Assembly: GCA_016718505.1 (NCBI GenBank)
Contig: JADKDE010000001.1
Location: 434,001 to 498,000 of the forward strand
From: Saprospiraceae bacterium
GTDB lineage: Bacteria; Bacteroidota; Bacteroidia; Chitinophagales; Saprospiraceae
Direction of reading: 5' to 3'
DNA length: 64,000 nucleotides
A program made the position numbers and the translations under genes. This document shows, in pieces, positions 56,337 through 64,000 of the stretch. Positions within the stretch are counted from its first letter, which is position 1. The number at the start of each line of letters is the position of its first letter. The notes below the pieces were generated by a model that saw nothing but the letters and a program-made list of their open reading frames with translations, ran no database searches and had not been told where the DNA came from.

Positions 56337-58058
56337 AAGACCAAAACCAGTTAGGTCGGCGGCGGTATAAATAACGCGAGCCCTTGCATCGGTATATATT
56401 CCACCAAATGGGTAATAGTTGACATTAGAGTCGCCAGCTCCATAAACAATGGTCCTATTGGTGGCTACACTTGGGTCAAAGTCATTGTCTGAAACTGATA
56501 CATTAATGTTGTCTGTAGAGCAAACTAAATTGGCACCAACACTTAGATTCAAAATAATATTTTCAACCGATTCATCGATGGCGTCTTCAAAAATTGCCAA
56601 GTTAAAATTAGAGGAAGCATTAGCGGATCCAGCTGCAAAGGTTACAGTACCAGAGACGATCGAATAATCTCGGTTTTGAAGTGCAGTAGAAGCTCCGTCT
56701 ATTGATAAAGTTGCAGTAACACTTGATGTGGCAATCGTCCTATATAACTGAACTGGTATAGTAACAAGCGTGTATTTCATGCCACAATTTGCAGCTGCCG
56801 TTCCTGAATTGCTTGCTTCAAAGGCAGCTTTGGTAGGAGTACCTAGTTTTAGTCTTGTGTCAATGGGCTGGAGGCAAGTTAATGAAATATAAAAAGCATT
56901 CAAAGTTGAAAGAGAGACTGGCGACCACGTAGAAGTACTGGCAACTGATGGCGACATGATAAACCCAGAAGAAACATCGTGAGATAGATTGAGATTGTGC
57001 CCAATCTCATGAGCAGCCATTACCTGAAGCGTATAATTAGAATTGTTTCCGCTCCATTCTTGTAATACGTGATATTTACTGCTGGTACAAATCGCCCCAA
57101 CATAAGCAAGACCAATGGTAGATCCAGTAAAATCGCGTTTTGTCCAAAATTGTCCGAGATCAAAGGTGACACCAAAATTGCCAGCCTCACCCCATGTTGA
57201 AAAATTGGTTAGAATGGTGTTGGCAGAATTAGATGAAGTTATAGCCGTTTCCAAACCATCGCTAGCACTTGAAGAAACATAATGAGCAACGATAACAAAC
57301 TTGAGGCTGTCTTGAAATTCTGTATCATAAAGAAGTTGAACATTGTTCATGACTGCATCTACAAATGTATTTGTATTGGCAGAGCCACCTTTATTTTGAG
57401 ACATGGTCCAATCACTTGCGATGGCTAGTTCAATTTGATAAGTACAATTATTAGTTCCTAAAAGTAAATTTCTTTGCTCGACCGATTGATCCAGCTTTTC
57501 ACTGGTCGTTTCAACCCCACATTTGTGATCTGTGGTATATTTAACATTTTTAGCATTATAAACCACATAAGTATCAGGGGCTAAATTGTCTCCAAAGTTT
57601 GATACGGGTTCTATCATCCAATGCTCATCATCTTTAATAAAAAAGCCAAAAATGAAATTATCGGTCACTGTCAATGAAAAAACATCCTCTGGATCATCCC
57701 AAAAATGCCCTCTATAATTGAAGGATTCTCTTTCTTTTGTTTTCTCTATTTTTCCATTTACCTCTTTCAACAACACATGATCCTGAGATTTCATATTGTA
57801 TGATTCAATGTGCACATTACCTTTTAATGCGTCACCGAGGTTTAGAAAAAGCTCTTTATTAAATCCTTGTGAAGTCAAAGATTGGCTCAATGATTTGGAA
57901 TCAATATTGAACACATCGAAAGCATTAAACTTATTAGCTAACAAATCATTGGTCTTGAAATCTAAGTTTTTTTGGCCACCTAATACTAAACTTTGTGCTT
58001 GAAGAAAGGGAGATTTAAATAGAATAAGAAAGCATATCAAAGGGATTAGACGAATCAT
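56337..58058 (-). CDS. N-terminal part of a secreted M12B-like metzincin protease (frameshifted)
   Basis: The fragment has a signal peptide (1-22, ending LQAQ). A propeptide-like region contains FNYRGHFWDDPEDVFSLTV-type sequence, and the catalytic domain has the full metzincin zinc site HEIGHNLNLSHD (about 353-364) followed by the Met-turn candidate FIMSPSV. A Calx-beta-like domain follows (about 430-540). The frame fails at the T5 run 56332-56336 and would end at 56238 after about 30 wrong residues. The repaired gene encodes about 1057 aa with a T9SS tail, so it is a type IX-secreted protease. Confidence 0.8.
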
Positions 58059-58202
58059 GATGAACAGTATTGAGTTAAAATTTAAAACGAATTATTATTC
58101 AAATTTCCTAAAAAAGATTCTATTAAACGAATTTTTTATTAAAAATAAATGTAAAAATGCAATATTAAATTTATTCAATATATAAAACCACAAGATAAGC
58201 AG

Positions 58203-58210
58203 TAACTTCG
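58203..58210 (+). promoter_or_regulatory. Candidate -7 box just before the ABC-F gene
   Basis: TAACTTCG (TAnnTTYG) ends only 4 nt before the ATG at 58215, implying a leaderless or nearly leaderless mRNA if active. No -33 box is clear. Confidence 0.35.
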
Positions 58211-58214
58211 CCGC

Positions 58215-60074
58215 ATGAATTATTTGACTTTAGAAAATATAACAAAGTCCTATGGGGACAAAATGTTATTCAAAAATATCCAATTGCACATCAATAAGGG
58301 ACAAAAAATAGCCTTTGTTGCAAAAAACGGAACAGGAAAATCTACGCTGTTAAGAGTTTTGACAGGGATGGAAGGAAGTGAGGGTGAGAACGCCAAAATA
58401 TGGATAAATAGCGATGTCCAAATGGGATTTTTATTGCAAGAGCCTCAATTCAACTTCAATTTAAATGTGCTTGAGACCATCTTTGATACCACCAACGAAA
58501 CCCTCCTTGCTGTTAAAGAATACGAACACTTCTTGGCTTTAGGTAATATAGATCAAATACAAGCGGCAACAAATAAGATGGACGATCTAAAGGCTTGGGA
58601 TGTTGAGTCAAAAGTCAAAGAAATCATTTCAAAATTAAAAATAGTTGACCTAGAGCAAAAGATTGATACTTTGTCGGGTGGACAATTAAAGCGTTTGGCT
58701 TTGGCCAAAATATTGATCGAAGAACCAGCATTCTTGATATTGGATGAACCGACCAATCACTTGGATCTCGATATGATAGAATGGCTAGAAGAATACCTTT
58801 CAAGGCCGAACTTGACCTTGTTCATGGTGACGCACGATAGATATTTCTTAGAGCGCATTTGTGACACGATCATAGAGCTTGAAAACGGACAACTGTACAA
58901 ATACAGCGGAAATTATTCTCAATACTTGGAGAAAAAAGCCACCCGTGTAGAAAACGAAGGAATTGAACACGATAAGAACAAAAAACTATTGCGAAAAGAA
59001 CTCGATTGGGTCCGCAGGATGCCTCAGGGAAGGGGTACAAAAGCCAAATCTAGAGTAGATGCCTTTTATGATCTAAAAGAAGTAACGGATCAAAAAAAGA
59101 CCGAGGATAAAATGAAAATTGAAATCAAGGGCCAGCGACTTGGTTCTAAGATTTTGGAAGCGCACAATGTTGGTTTGGATTATGGGGACAAGCATATTTT
59201 TTCAAATTTCAATTATAAATTTAAGAAAGGAGAACGGGTAGGTATTATTGGTAAGAATGGAACGGGCAAATCCAGCTTTCTTAAGGTTTTAACACAAGAA
59301 TTGAGCCCAACTCAAGGCAAAATCGTCGTAGGAGATACTTTGGTATTTGGATATTATAGCCAAGATGGCATGGAGCTCAATGTGGACAAAAGGGTCATAG
59401 AGGTCATCACAGACATAGCAGAATATATCCCATTAGAAAAGGGTCAAACGCTTTCTGCCGCTGCACTTTTGGAGCGTTTTTTATTCAGTAGATCGCAACA
59501 ACAGGTATTCGTATCACAGCTTTCTGGAGGTGAGCGACGACGTCTTTATCTGCTTACGATTTTGATCCAAAACCCCAATTTTCTTATCTTAGACGAGCCG
59601 ACGAATGACCTAGACATATTGACATTGCAGATATTGGAGGATTTCTTGCTTGACTTTCCTGGTTGCCTATTGATAGTTACCCACGATCGATATTTTATGG
59701 ATAAATTGGTCGATCACCTTTTTGTTTTTGAAGGCGATGGTCAGATTAAGGATTTTAATGGAAATTACTCTGAATATAGAGAGACTCAAAATAATCTACC
59801 TACCAAAAGTACCAAAACAGAAGCCAGTTCGGACCAAGAAGTAACGCCAAAACCTAGTTCTGAAGGCCTTAATTATGAAGAAAGGAAAGAATTGAAACGA
59901 CTCGAAAAAGATATCGAAAAGATTCAAGAAAAGATTAAATCCATCGAAGACCGATTTACTAATGAAAATCTTAACTTGGACGATATCCAAAAACTGGGTG
60001 TAGAAATCCAAAAGCTCAGAGACGACCTTGACACCAGAGAATCTAAATGGTTAGAACTCGCGGAACGGGAATAA
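58215..60074 (+). CDS. ABC-F family ATPase (Uup-like)
   Basis: The 619-aa soluble protein has two ABC domains and no membrane segment. Walker A motifs are KNGTGKST (37-44) and GKNGTGKSS in the second half. Signature motifs are LSGGQLKRLAL and LSGGERRRLYL, and the Walker B blocks both read LDEPTN. The P-site/linker segment RKELDWVRRMPQGRGTKAK lies between them. The C-terminus is a charged coiled coil (about 555-615), as in Uup, which is linked to ribosome function and DNA structure handling. Antibiotic-resistance ABC-F proteins are an alternative, but the coiled coil favours Uup. Confidence 0.88.
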   Translation: MNYLTLENITKSYGDKMLFKNIQLHINKGQKIAFVAKNGTGKSTLLRVLTGMEGSEGENAKIWINSDVQMGFLLQEPQFNFNLNVLETIFDTTNETLLAVKEYEHFLALGNIDQIQAATNKMDDLKAWDVESKVKEIISKLKIVDLEQKIDTLSGGQLKRLALAKILIEEPAFLILDEPTNHLDLDMIEWLEEYLSRPNLTLFMVTHDRYFLERICDTIIELENGQLYKYSGNYSQYLEKKATRVENEGIEHDKNKKLLRKELDWVRRMPQGRGTKAKSRVDAFYDLKEVTDQKKTEDKMKIEIKGQRLGSKILEAHNVGLDYGDKHIFSNFNYKFKKGERVGIIGKNGTGKSSFLKVLTQELSPTQGKIVVGDTLVFGYYSQDGMELNVDKRVIEVITDIAEYIPLEKGQTLSAAALLERFLFSRSQQQVFVSQLSGGERRRLYLLTILIQNPNFLILDEPTNDLDILTLQILEDFLLDFPGCLLIVTHDRYFMDKLVDHLFVFEGDGQIKDFNGNYSEYRETQNNLPTKSTKTEASSDQEVTPKPSSEGLNYEERKELKRLEKDIEKIQEKIKSIEDRFTNENLNLDDIQKLGVEIQKLRDDLDTRESKWLELAERE

Positions 60075-60109
60075 AAAAAGGTTCCAACCTTATTCAGATT
60101 GAAACCTTT
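60073..60109 (-). terminator. Terminator after tRNA-Cys
   Basis: On the minus strand AAAGGTTTC and GAACCTTT form a stem with one bulge (60101-60109 with 60077-60084), followed by seven T. It begins directly at the tRNA 3' end and overlaps the last base of the ABC-F stop codon. Confidence 0.65.
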
Positions 60110-60182
60110 GGAGGTCGAAAGCGGATTCGAACCGCTGTGGAAGGTTTTGCAGACCTCTGCCTAGCCACTCGGCCATTCGACC
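60109..60182 (-). tRNA. tRNA-Cys (anticodon GCA)
   Basis: A 74-nt cloverleaf on the minus strand: acceptor GGTCGAA/TTCGACC (7 perfect pairs), D arm with GCC/GGC, anticodon stem GAGGT/ACCTT with loop CTGCAAA (anticodon GCA), variable loop CCAC, T arm AGCGG-TTCGAAT-CCGCT, discriminator U and encoded CCA (60109-60111). Confidence 0.97.
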
Positions 60183-60251
60183 CTATTTTTTCTTTAGGAG
60201 GGCAAAGATATGATAATTTGTAATTAAAAAACCACTTTCTAAGAAAAATTC

Positions 60252-60632
60252 CTATTTGTCGAAGCGAATTTCTTGTATTATGGTCTTGTTTGGATGATTT
60301 TTTATAAAAATATACACGCGATAGGAACCGGAAGAGGTTTGAAGATTTGCTATAGTATATTTGCTATTACTGTTTTTGGAGGCACCTTGGTGCGCTTCTT
60401 TTATGCTCACAGGTTTGTTGTTTTTCAAAAACTGTTGGATTACCTGAATTGCGTCTTGTTTGCTATATATTTCTTGAGAATTGTTGATGCAGACTTCGAC
60501 CGACTCTTCGAAATATTTACTCAGATTTTCCGCATTTCCAGACATGATGGCGTTGAAAATTTCGGGATTACCAGCAATAGAAAGTGTTTTTATCGCTAAT
60601 AATAGACAAAATGTTATGATGGACTTTTTCAT
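60252..60632 (-). CDS. DUF4783 family secreted small protein (NTF2-like)
   Basis: The 126-aa protein has a signal peptide (1-20, ending SIAG). The mature part contains AIQVIQQFLKNNKPVSIKEAHQGASKN-type sequence (about 62-88) and ends VYIFIKNHPNKTIIQEIRFDK-like, matching the Bacteroidota DUF4783 family, which looks like a small NTF2/cystatin-type fold. No function is known. It is monocistronic, downstream of tRNA-Cys on the same strand. Confidence 0.8.
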   Translation of the reverse strand: MKKSIITFCLLLAIKTLSIAGNPEIFNAIMSGNAENLSKYFEESVEVCINNSQEIYSKQDAIQVIQQFLKNNKPVSIKEAHQGASKNSNSKYTIANLQTSSGSYRVYIFIKNHPNKTIIQEIRFDK

Positions 60633-60839
60633 TATATGCTTTTTGATTAAAAACGTATTCCTTTTCCAAATAATTTCGAAATTTAGTTAATTAATTACTA
60701 ATGTTGGTGCAATTCTATATTTTTTTCACAAAATCGGAAACAAAACGGCATCAAAAGTTTTTTTATATGGCTAGAATTCAGCAAAAAATCAAAAACAAAA
60801 ATTGACATTTTCCGTTTAACCTTAATAAACTGAGCAAAT

Positions 60840-61187
60840 ATGACAACAACAGATACACAGACGCCTATCGTTTTGACAGCAGGGGCTTTAGAGCAGCTGC
60901 ACATCATCAAAAAGGATCAAAACATTCCAGATGATTTTGGACTTCGAGTGGGTGTGAAAGGGGGTGGATGTTCTGGATTTAGCTATATCCTTGGTTTTGA
61001 CAAACCGCAGGAAAACGATCAATTTTATGAAATTGATGGATTGAAAGTAATGATGCAAAAGTCTCACAGCATCTATCTTTTGGGTATGGAAATTGATTTT
61101 ATCAATGGCTTAGAAAATCGCGGATTTATTTTTAATAATCCCAATGCCAAATCCACTTGCGGGTGTGGCACCTCGTTTAATGCTTAA
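60840..61187 (+). CDS. IscA/ErpA-type iron-sulfur carrier (HesB family)
   Basis: The 115-aa A-type carrier has the three conserved cysteines: Cys44 in GGGCSGFSY, and Cys107 and Cys109 in CGCGTSF. It receives a Fe-S cluster from the scaffold and passes it to apoproteins in the cytoplasm. IscA, ErpA and SufA cannot be separated from sequence alone. Its last 11 bp overlap the end of the convergent flippase gene. Confidence 0.92.
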   Translation: MTTTDTQTPIVLTAGALEQLHIIKKDQNIPDDFGLRVGVKGGGCSGFSYILGFDKPQENDQFYEIDGLKVMMQKSHSIYLLGMEIDFINGLENRGFIFNNPNAKSTCGCGTSFNA

Positions 61188-62673
61188 AACGAGACAAAAA
61201 CTGGCTTTTTAAGGCTAAAAAGGTTTCTTTTTCAAGAAAATAAATAAATAAACCATATAGAATAAAGAGGAATATCGGAATCAAGATAAATTCTTGACCT
61301 ATAAACTTATTTATTAAAACCAGAAAAATACTCAGGGTGAAAATGCCATTTATCTTTCGCCAATTGTAAGGGATTTTTATATATTTTTTCCCAGCATAAT
61401 ATACCAAAACACACATCAAAAAATAACAAATCAAAGTGGTCCACGCAGCTGCTATATACCCATAATGCGGGATAAATAGGACATTAAGGACGATTGTAGT
61501 TATAGCTCCGAAAAGTGAAAAATATATACCTAAACGGGTATTATCTGTCGTTCGATACCAAATACTCAGATTGTAATATAGCCCATTGAATACATTGGCC
61601 AAGGTGACAATTGGGACGATGATCAGACCAGAATCATAAGAGCTGTTGAACACAAGAGACTTGAGTTGTGGCGTAAATAGAACGGTAAAAAGGAATCCCG
61701 TGCAAGCAAAAATAGTAAAATAAAGTGTTGCCCTAGCATAAAGCGCTGGAGCATTTGCTTCGTTTCTGGTTTTTAGGAAAAAAGGCTCGGCACCTAGGCG
61801 ATACGCCATGGTAAAAAGATTTATAAATATGGTCAAACGGTAGCAAGAGCCATATATCGCCGTCATCTCTTGATTTTCACTCATCGTACCTGGCAATAAT
61901 TTAACCATGAAAAGACGGTCAAACATCTCATTGATGATATAGGAAAAACTGACAATGACCAATGGCCAAGAGTACGACCACATTTTTTTAAGCAATTCAT
62001 AATCAATTTCCCATTCGATTTTGGGGAGCTTTTTTAAGGCAAGGAGCAAAACAACCAAACTACCGATGATATTGGCGATCAAAACATAGAGAATTCCATG
62101 CTTGGGTGAGTATATCGTATGTATCAGTGTGCTCATCAACCCTTCAGGCAAGGATTGGATGTATTTGGGCAAAATCCAAAGAAAAAGTACATTGAAGAAT
62201 ATGAGTAAAAAAATATTCAGAATCTTTAACACAGAATATAGCTTCGCCTTGCCGTGCAGTCGTAGATACGCAAAGGGTATTTCGGACAAAGTATCCAATG
62301 CGATGATGATTAGAGCCAACCACAAGACCTCGGACCTCGATTCTAGTCCATAAAAGGATCCAAACCAAGGGATCAACATAAAAAACAACAATGAAAAGAG
62401 AATCGTCGATAGCGAAATCGAGCTAATCGAAGTGTTAAGCACTTTTTGGTCTATATATTCCTTATCAGTAGCGTATCTGAAGTAGGCGGCTTCCATTCGA
62501 TAGGTAAATAATACCAAACAAAATCCGATGAGCGCATAGGTACTGACCAAAATTCCAACATCGGCTTTGCTAAATACATCCGTATGCAATCTATTGAGCA
62601 AAAAATAAATCATCCTGCCCAAGACGGTGCTTAGGCCATAAATCAATGTTTCGCTCCATAATTTCTTGAGCAT
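61177..62673 (-). CDS. Polysaccharide/lipid-linked oligosaccharide flippase (MOP superfamily)
   Basis: The 498-aa protein has 12-14 hydrophobic helices and starts SETLIYGLSTVLGRMIYFLLNRL-like, as in Wzx/RfbX-type exporters. The central block RLTIFINLFTMAYRLGAEPFFLKTRNE is characteristic of the Bacteroidota branch. It should flip undecaprenol-linked glycans across the inner membrane and is a possible partner for GT-C enzymes elsewhere. The substrate is unknown. The C-terminus overlaps iscA-like by 11 bp in antisense. Confidence 0.85.
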   Translation of the reverse strand: MLKKLWSETLIYGLSTVLGRMIYFLLNRLHTDVFSKADVGILVSTYALIGFCLVLFTYRMEAAYFRYATDKEYIDQKVLNTSISSISLSTILFSLLFFMLIPWFGSFYGLESRSEVLWLALIIIALDTLSEIPFAYLRLHGKAKLYSVLKILNIFLLIFFNVLFLWILPKYIQSLPEGLMSTLIHTIYSPKHGILYVLIANIIGSLVVLLLALKKLPKIEWEIDYELLKKMWSYSWPLVIVSFSYIINEMFDRLFMVKLLPGTMSENQEMTAIYGSCYRLTIFINLFTMAYRLGAEPFFLKTRNEANAPALYARATLYFTIFACTGFLFTVLFTPQLKSLVFNSSYDSGLIIVPIVTLANVFNGLYYNLSIWYRTTDNTRLGIYFSLFGAITTIVLNVLFIPHYGYIAAAWTTLICYFLMCVLVYYAGKKYIKIPYNWRKINGIFTLSIFLVLINKFIGQEFILIPIFLFILYGLFIYFLEKETFLALKSQFLSRFKH

Positions 62674-62713
62674 AATAGAAAATACTATTTACAAATAGCG
62701 ATATAATTGAAAA

Positions 62714-62742
62714 CAAAAGTAATGGAATAATAAGAGAACCAA
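62714..62742 (-). promoter_or_regulatory. Promoter of the flippase gene
   Basis: On the minus strand TTG (62740-62742) and TACTTTTG (62714-62721) are 18 nt apart, within the Bacteroidota range. The leader is about 35 nt. Confidence 0.48.
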
Positions 62743-62891
62743 CCCATCCATGAATTTAATCTTGTCGAAAACCTTGAAATATTGGATATGGTCGAATCAA
62801 AATATTGTATTAACTTTAAGAATGAGCAATGGAAAAAAGCTGTTGCTACTAGGCTATTTTTAACTCACAGAATCTTCAGTCAATTTAATTT

Positions 62892-62999
62892 ATGGTATCA
62901 CAGCATTATAGAAACTATGATTATGGGCAATATCCATGCTTTATCCCTATACCCAATCACGCCATTCAAACGGTTCACAAATTTTATATCTGGGAATGA
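62892..62999 (+). pseudogene. Small frame: tail remnant of an unrecognised gene (copy A)
   Basis: ATG 62892 opens 35 codons that end with TGA 62997-62999, overlapping the lipoprotein ATG (ATGA). The sequence includes QHYRNYDYGQYP and ends HKFYIWE. The same frame recurs 679 nt on with mostly codon-conserving changes (HKLRVWE before the stop), which shows it was once coding. A TAA two codons upstream cuts it off, so it is either a very small gene or the preserved 3' end of a lost gene. I cannot name the family. Confidence 0.4.
62904..62971 (+). repeat. Direct repeat, copy A
   Basis: These 68 nt match 63583-63650 at 64 of 68 positions by eye. The repeat lies at the end of the gene-tail frame, just upstream of each lipoprotein gene. 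Confidence 0.85.
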
Positions 63000-63439
63000 A
63001 ATCTAATAGATTTATTTTTTTTATTGCTCTTGTAGTCAGTGGGTGTACCGCAGAGATGCATTATACTTTGATCAACTATAACAATGGGGAGTTTAAATAT
63101 GCACCAATGATAGAAAGCAATCAAGATTATCATATTTATATCACTGGACGGAAAAATGATCTAAAGGATACCTACAAACTGGAAAAATTTTGTTTGTATT
63201 ATGCTCAAAAATATGGAATAAAATTAACCGAAAGGGATTCTAGAACCATGTGGTTAATGTCCAAAGAATACTTTTCTATGGACGAAATTCATGAAGATAA
63301 TTTTATAGCAAGAGTTACAATTATGTGCGTAAATAATAATTTGGAAATTATACAAATAGCTCTTCTTGAGTGTCAAAATAGAGATTATCCTGTGCTTTAC
63401 CCCCCTCAAACGAATCACGAAGTGGTGCCGTGTCGATGA
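62996..63439 (+). CDS. Hypothetical lipoprotein, tandem copy A
   Basis: From ATG 62996 the protein is 147 aa with a lipoprotein signal (IALVVSGC, Cys17). A longer in-frame start at 62936 would hide the signal, so I reject it. The mature part includes YNNGEFKYAP, GRKNDLKD, YKLEKFC and LMSKEYFSMDEIHEDNF. It has no motif I recognise. The gene at 63678 encodes a paralogue, about two-thirds identical over the shared 80 residues. The start overlaps the stop of the gene-tail frame. A role as a periplasmic-side immunity lipoprotein is possible but unproven. Confidence 0.7.
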   Translation: MKSNRFIFFIALVVSGCTAEMHYTLINYNNGEFKYAPMIESNQDYHIYITGRKNDLKDTYKLEKFCLYYAQKYGIKLTERDSRTMWLMSKEYFSMDEIHEDNFIARVTIMCVNNNLEIIQIALLECQNRDYPVLYPPQTNHEVVPCR

Positions 63440-63450
63440 TAAAGCGATAA

Positions 63451-63678
63451 AGGAGGGATGTGATTGTAACATTTTTTTTATCAAAAAGTATTATATTTCA
63501 GGTAAAAGAATATTTTGGGGCAGGGATGAGCGATGGGGCAAGATGGAATTTTCCTAGTCTCGTCGATCAATGGGTTTTGCAACATTATAGAAACTATGAT
63601 TATGGGCAATATCCTTGATTTATCCCTATAACCAATCACACCATTCAAACCCAACATAAACTTAGAGTATGGGAATAA
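63451..63678 (+). pseudogene. Decayed gene tail upstream of lipoprotein copy B
   Basis: One frame runs from after TAA 63448-63450 to TAA 63676-63678 with a single in-frame TGA at 63616-63618. It reads ...YFGAGMSDGARWNF..., then DQWVLQHYRNYDYGQYP, the TGA, and FIPITNHTIQTQHKLRVWE. After the DQWVL segment it aligns codon by codon with copy A, where the TGA is TGC (Cys). The final stop overlaps the lipoprotein ATG by one base. This looks like the C-terminal end of a larger protein left behind by duplication. I do not recognise the family. Confidence 0.45.
63583..63650 (+). repeat. Direct repeat, copy B
   Basis: Second copy of the 68-nt repeat at 62904-62971, offset 679 nt, with four substitutions and no gap. 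Confidence 0.85.
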
Positions 63679-64000
63679 TGTATAAAAAAGTCACTTTTTT
63701 TTTATTGTTATTATGTATAGCATGTTCTGGGAATTTGCCAAGTACAAAAATTTCCTATAACAATGGTGAGTTTGAATACGTGCCTATGTTTCAAGGCAAT
63801 GTTGCACATCATATCTATATCTCTGGAAAGAAAAACGATCTAAAGGATGGATACAAATTGGAAAAGTTCTGTATTTTTTACGCAAAAAAATATAAAATAA
63901 AATTAACAGAAGGGGAGCCAATCAATTTGTGGTTGATGTCTGAAGAATACTTTTCAATGGATCAGATCCATGAAGAGAACTTTATTGCTGTTTTGGCTTT
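63678..64000 (+). CDS. Hypothetical lipoprotein, tandem copy B (cut by window end)
   Basis: ATG 63678 starts a lipoprotein signal (LCIAC, Cys16) and a mature part sharing YNNGEFEYVP, KKNDLKDGYKLEKFC and EEYFSMDQIHEENF with the copy at 62996. About 107 codons are visible before the window ends, so the C-terminus is missing. The array may continue beyond the edge. The N-terminal ~25 residues differ most between copies, while the central 80 are well conserved. Confidence 0.65.
   Translation, partial: MYKKVTFFLLLLCIACSGNLPSTKISYNNGEFEYVPMFQGNVAHHIYISGKKNDLKDGYKLEKFCIFYAKKYKIKLTEGEPINLWLMSEEYFSMDQIHEENFIAVLA

Noticed and set aside
62782..63006. 74-aa plus-strand frame before the first lipoprotein
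   Set aside because: It is out of frame with the duplicated tail that shows codon-level conservation, and has no homology-like features.
1..64000. CRISPR arrays, insertion sequences, prophage or integrase genes
   Set aside because: No regularly spaced repeats, transposase or integrase motifs, or phage structural genes were found in any frame examined.

Overview
This 64 kb window is AT-rich bacterial chromosome from a member of the Bacteroidota. Family content points there: a SusC/SusD/SusE glycan-uptake set, proteins ending in type IX secretion (T9SS) sorting domains, a DUF4783 protein, GT-C enzymes with the H-x-WRQAD motif, and -7 boxes of the TAnnTTTG type with little sign of Shine-Dalgarno sequences. 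Gene content would suit a Saprospiria-like lineage, but that is a guess. Almost all of the window is ordinary, densely packed core genome. I see no phage, insertion sequence, CRISPR array or rRNA. One tRNA, tRNA-Cys(GCA), is present.

Layout. 1-4.1 kb (minus): start of a MuiA-like protein, a secreted GH13 amylase, and histidine ammonia-lyase overlapping it. 4.2-7.2 kb (plus): aroB, an ECF sigma factor, and an anti-sigma-like membrane protein with a barrel-like C-terminus. 7.3-10.8 kb: two polytopic GT-C glycosyltransferases. 10.8-15.8 kb (minus): lolD-like ABC ATPase, TonB-dependent receptor, coaX and an outer-membrane protein. 16-20 kb (plus): AI-2E-family permease and an M16 protease. 20.1-23.2 kb (plus): a structured-looking 200-nt intergenic segment, then four overlapping genes (DinB-like, NRDE/TANGO2-like, ATP-grasp ligase, LysE-type exporter). 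23.2-30.9 kb (minus): tadA, metH, GT2, LysE-type exporter, Omp28-like T9SS protein. 31.2-42.8 kb (plus): a starch/maltodextrin locus, susC-susD-susE, two GH13 enzymes and an MFS sugar transporter. 42.9-49.2 kb (minus): ruvC, an S9 dipeptidyl peptidase and a TolB/barrel-type giant gene split by two frameshifts. 49.4-54.8 kb (plus): CxxCH secreted protein, then mnmG, GH3-type adenylase, a small conserved protein and recO. 54.9-58.1 kb (minus): a secreted metzincin protease split by one frameshift. 58.2-62.7 kb: ABC-F ATPase, tRNA-Cys, DUF4783 protein, IscA-like protein and a polysaccharide flippase. 62.7-64 kb: an accessory-looking tandem duplication of a lipoprotein gene, each copy preceded by the tail of a decayed gene.

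How it fits together. The central locus should bind and import starch oligosaccharides (SusC/D/E), cut them at the surface or in the periplasm (two GH13 enzymes, with a third at 0.7-2.6 kb) and move the sugar inward through the MFS carrier. No dedicated regulator lies beside it. The best candidates for something undescribed are the overlapping DinB-NRDE-ATP-grasp-LysE quartet, the duplicated gene-tail/lipoprotein modules at the right edge (possibly effector-immunity debris) and the structured element at 20.1-20.3 kb. Three one-base reading-frame breaks, two of them in 5-nt homopolymers, are more likely assembly errors than biology.
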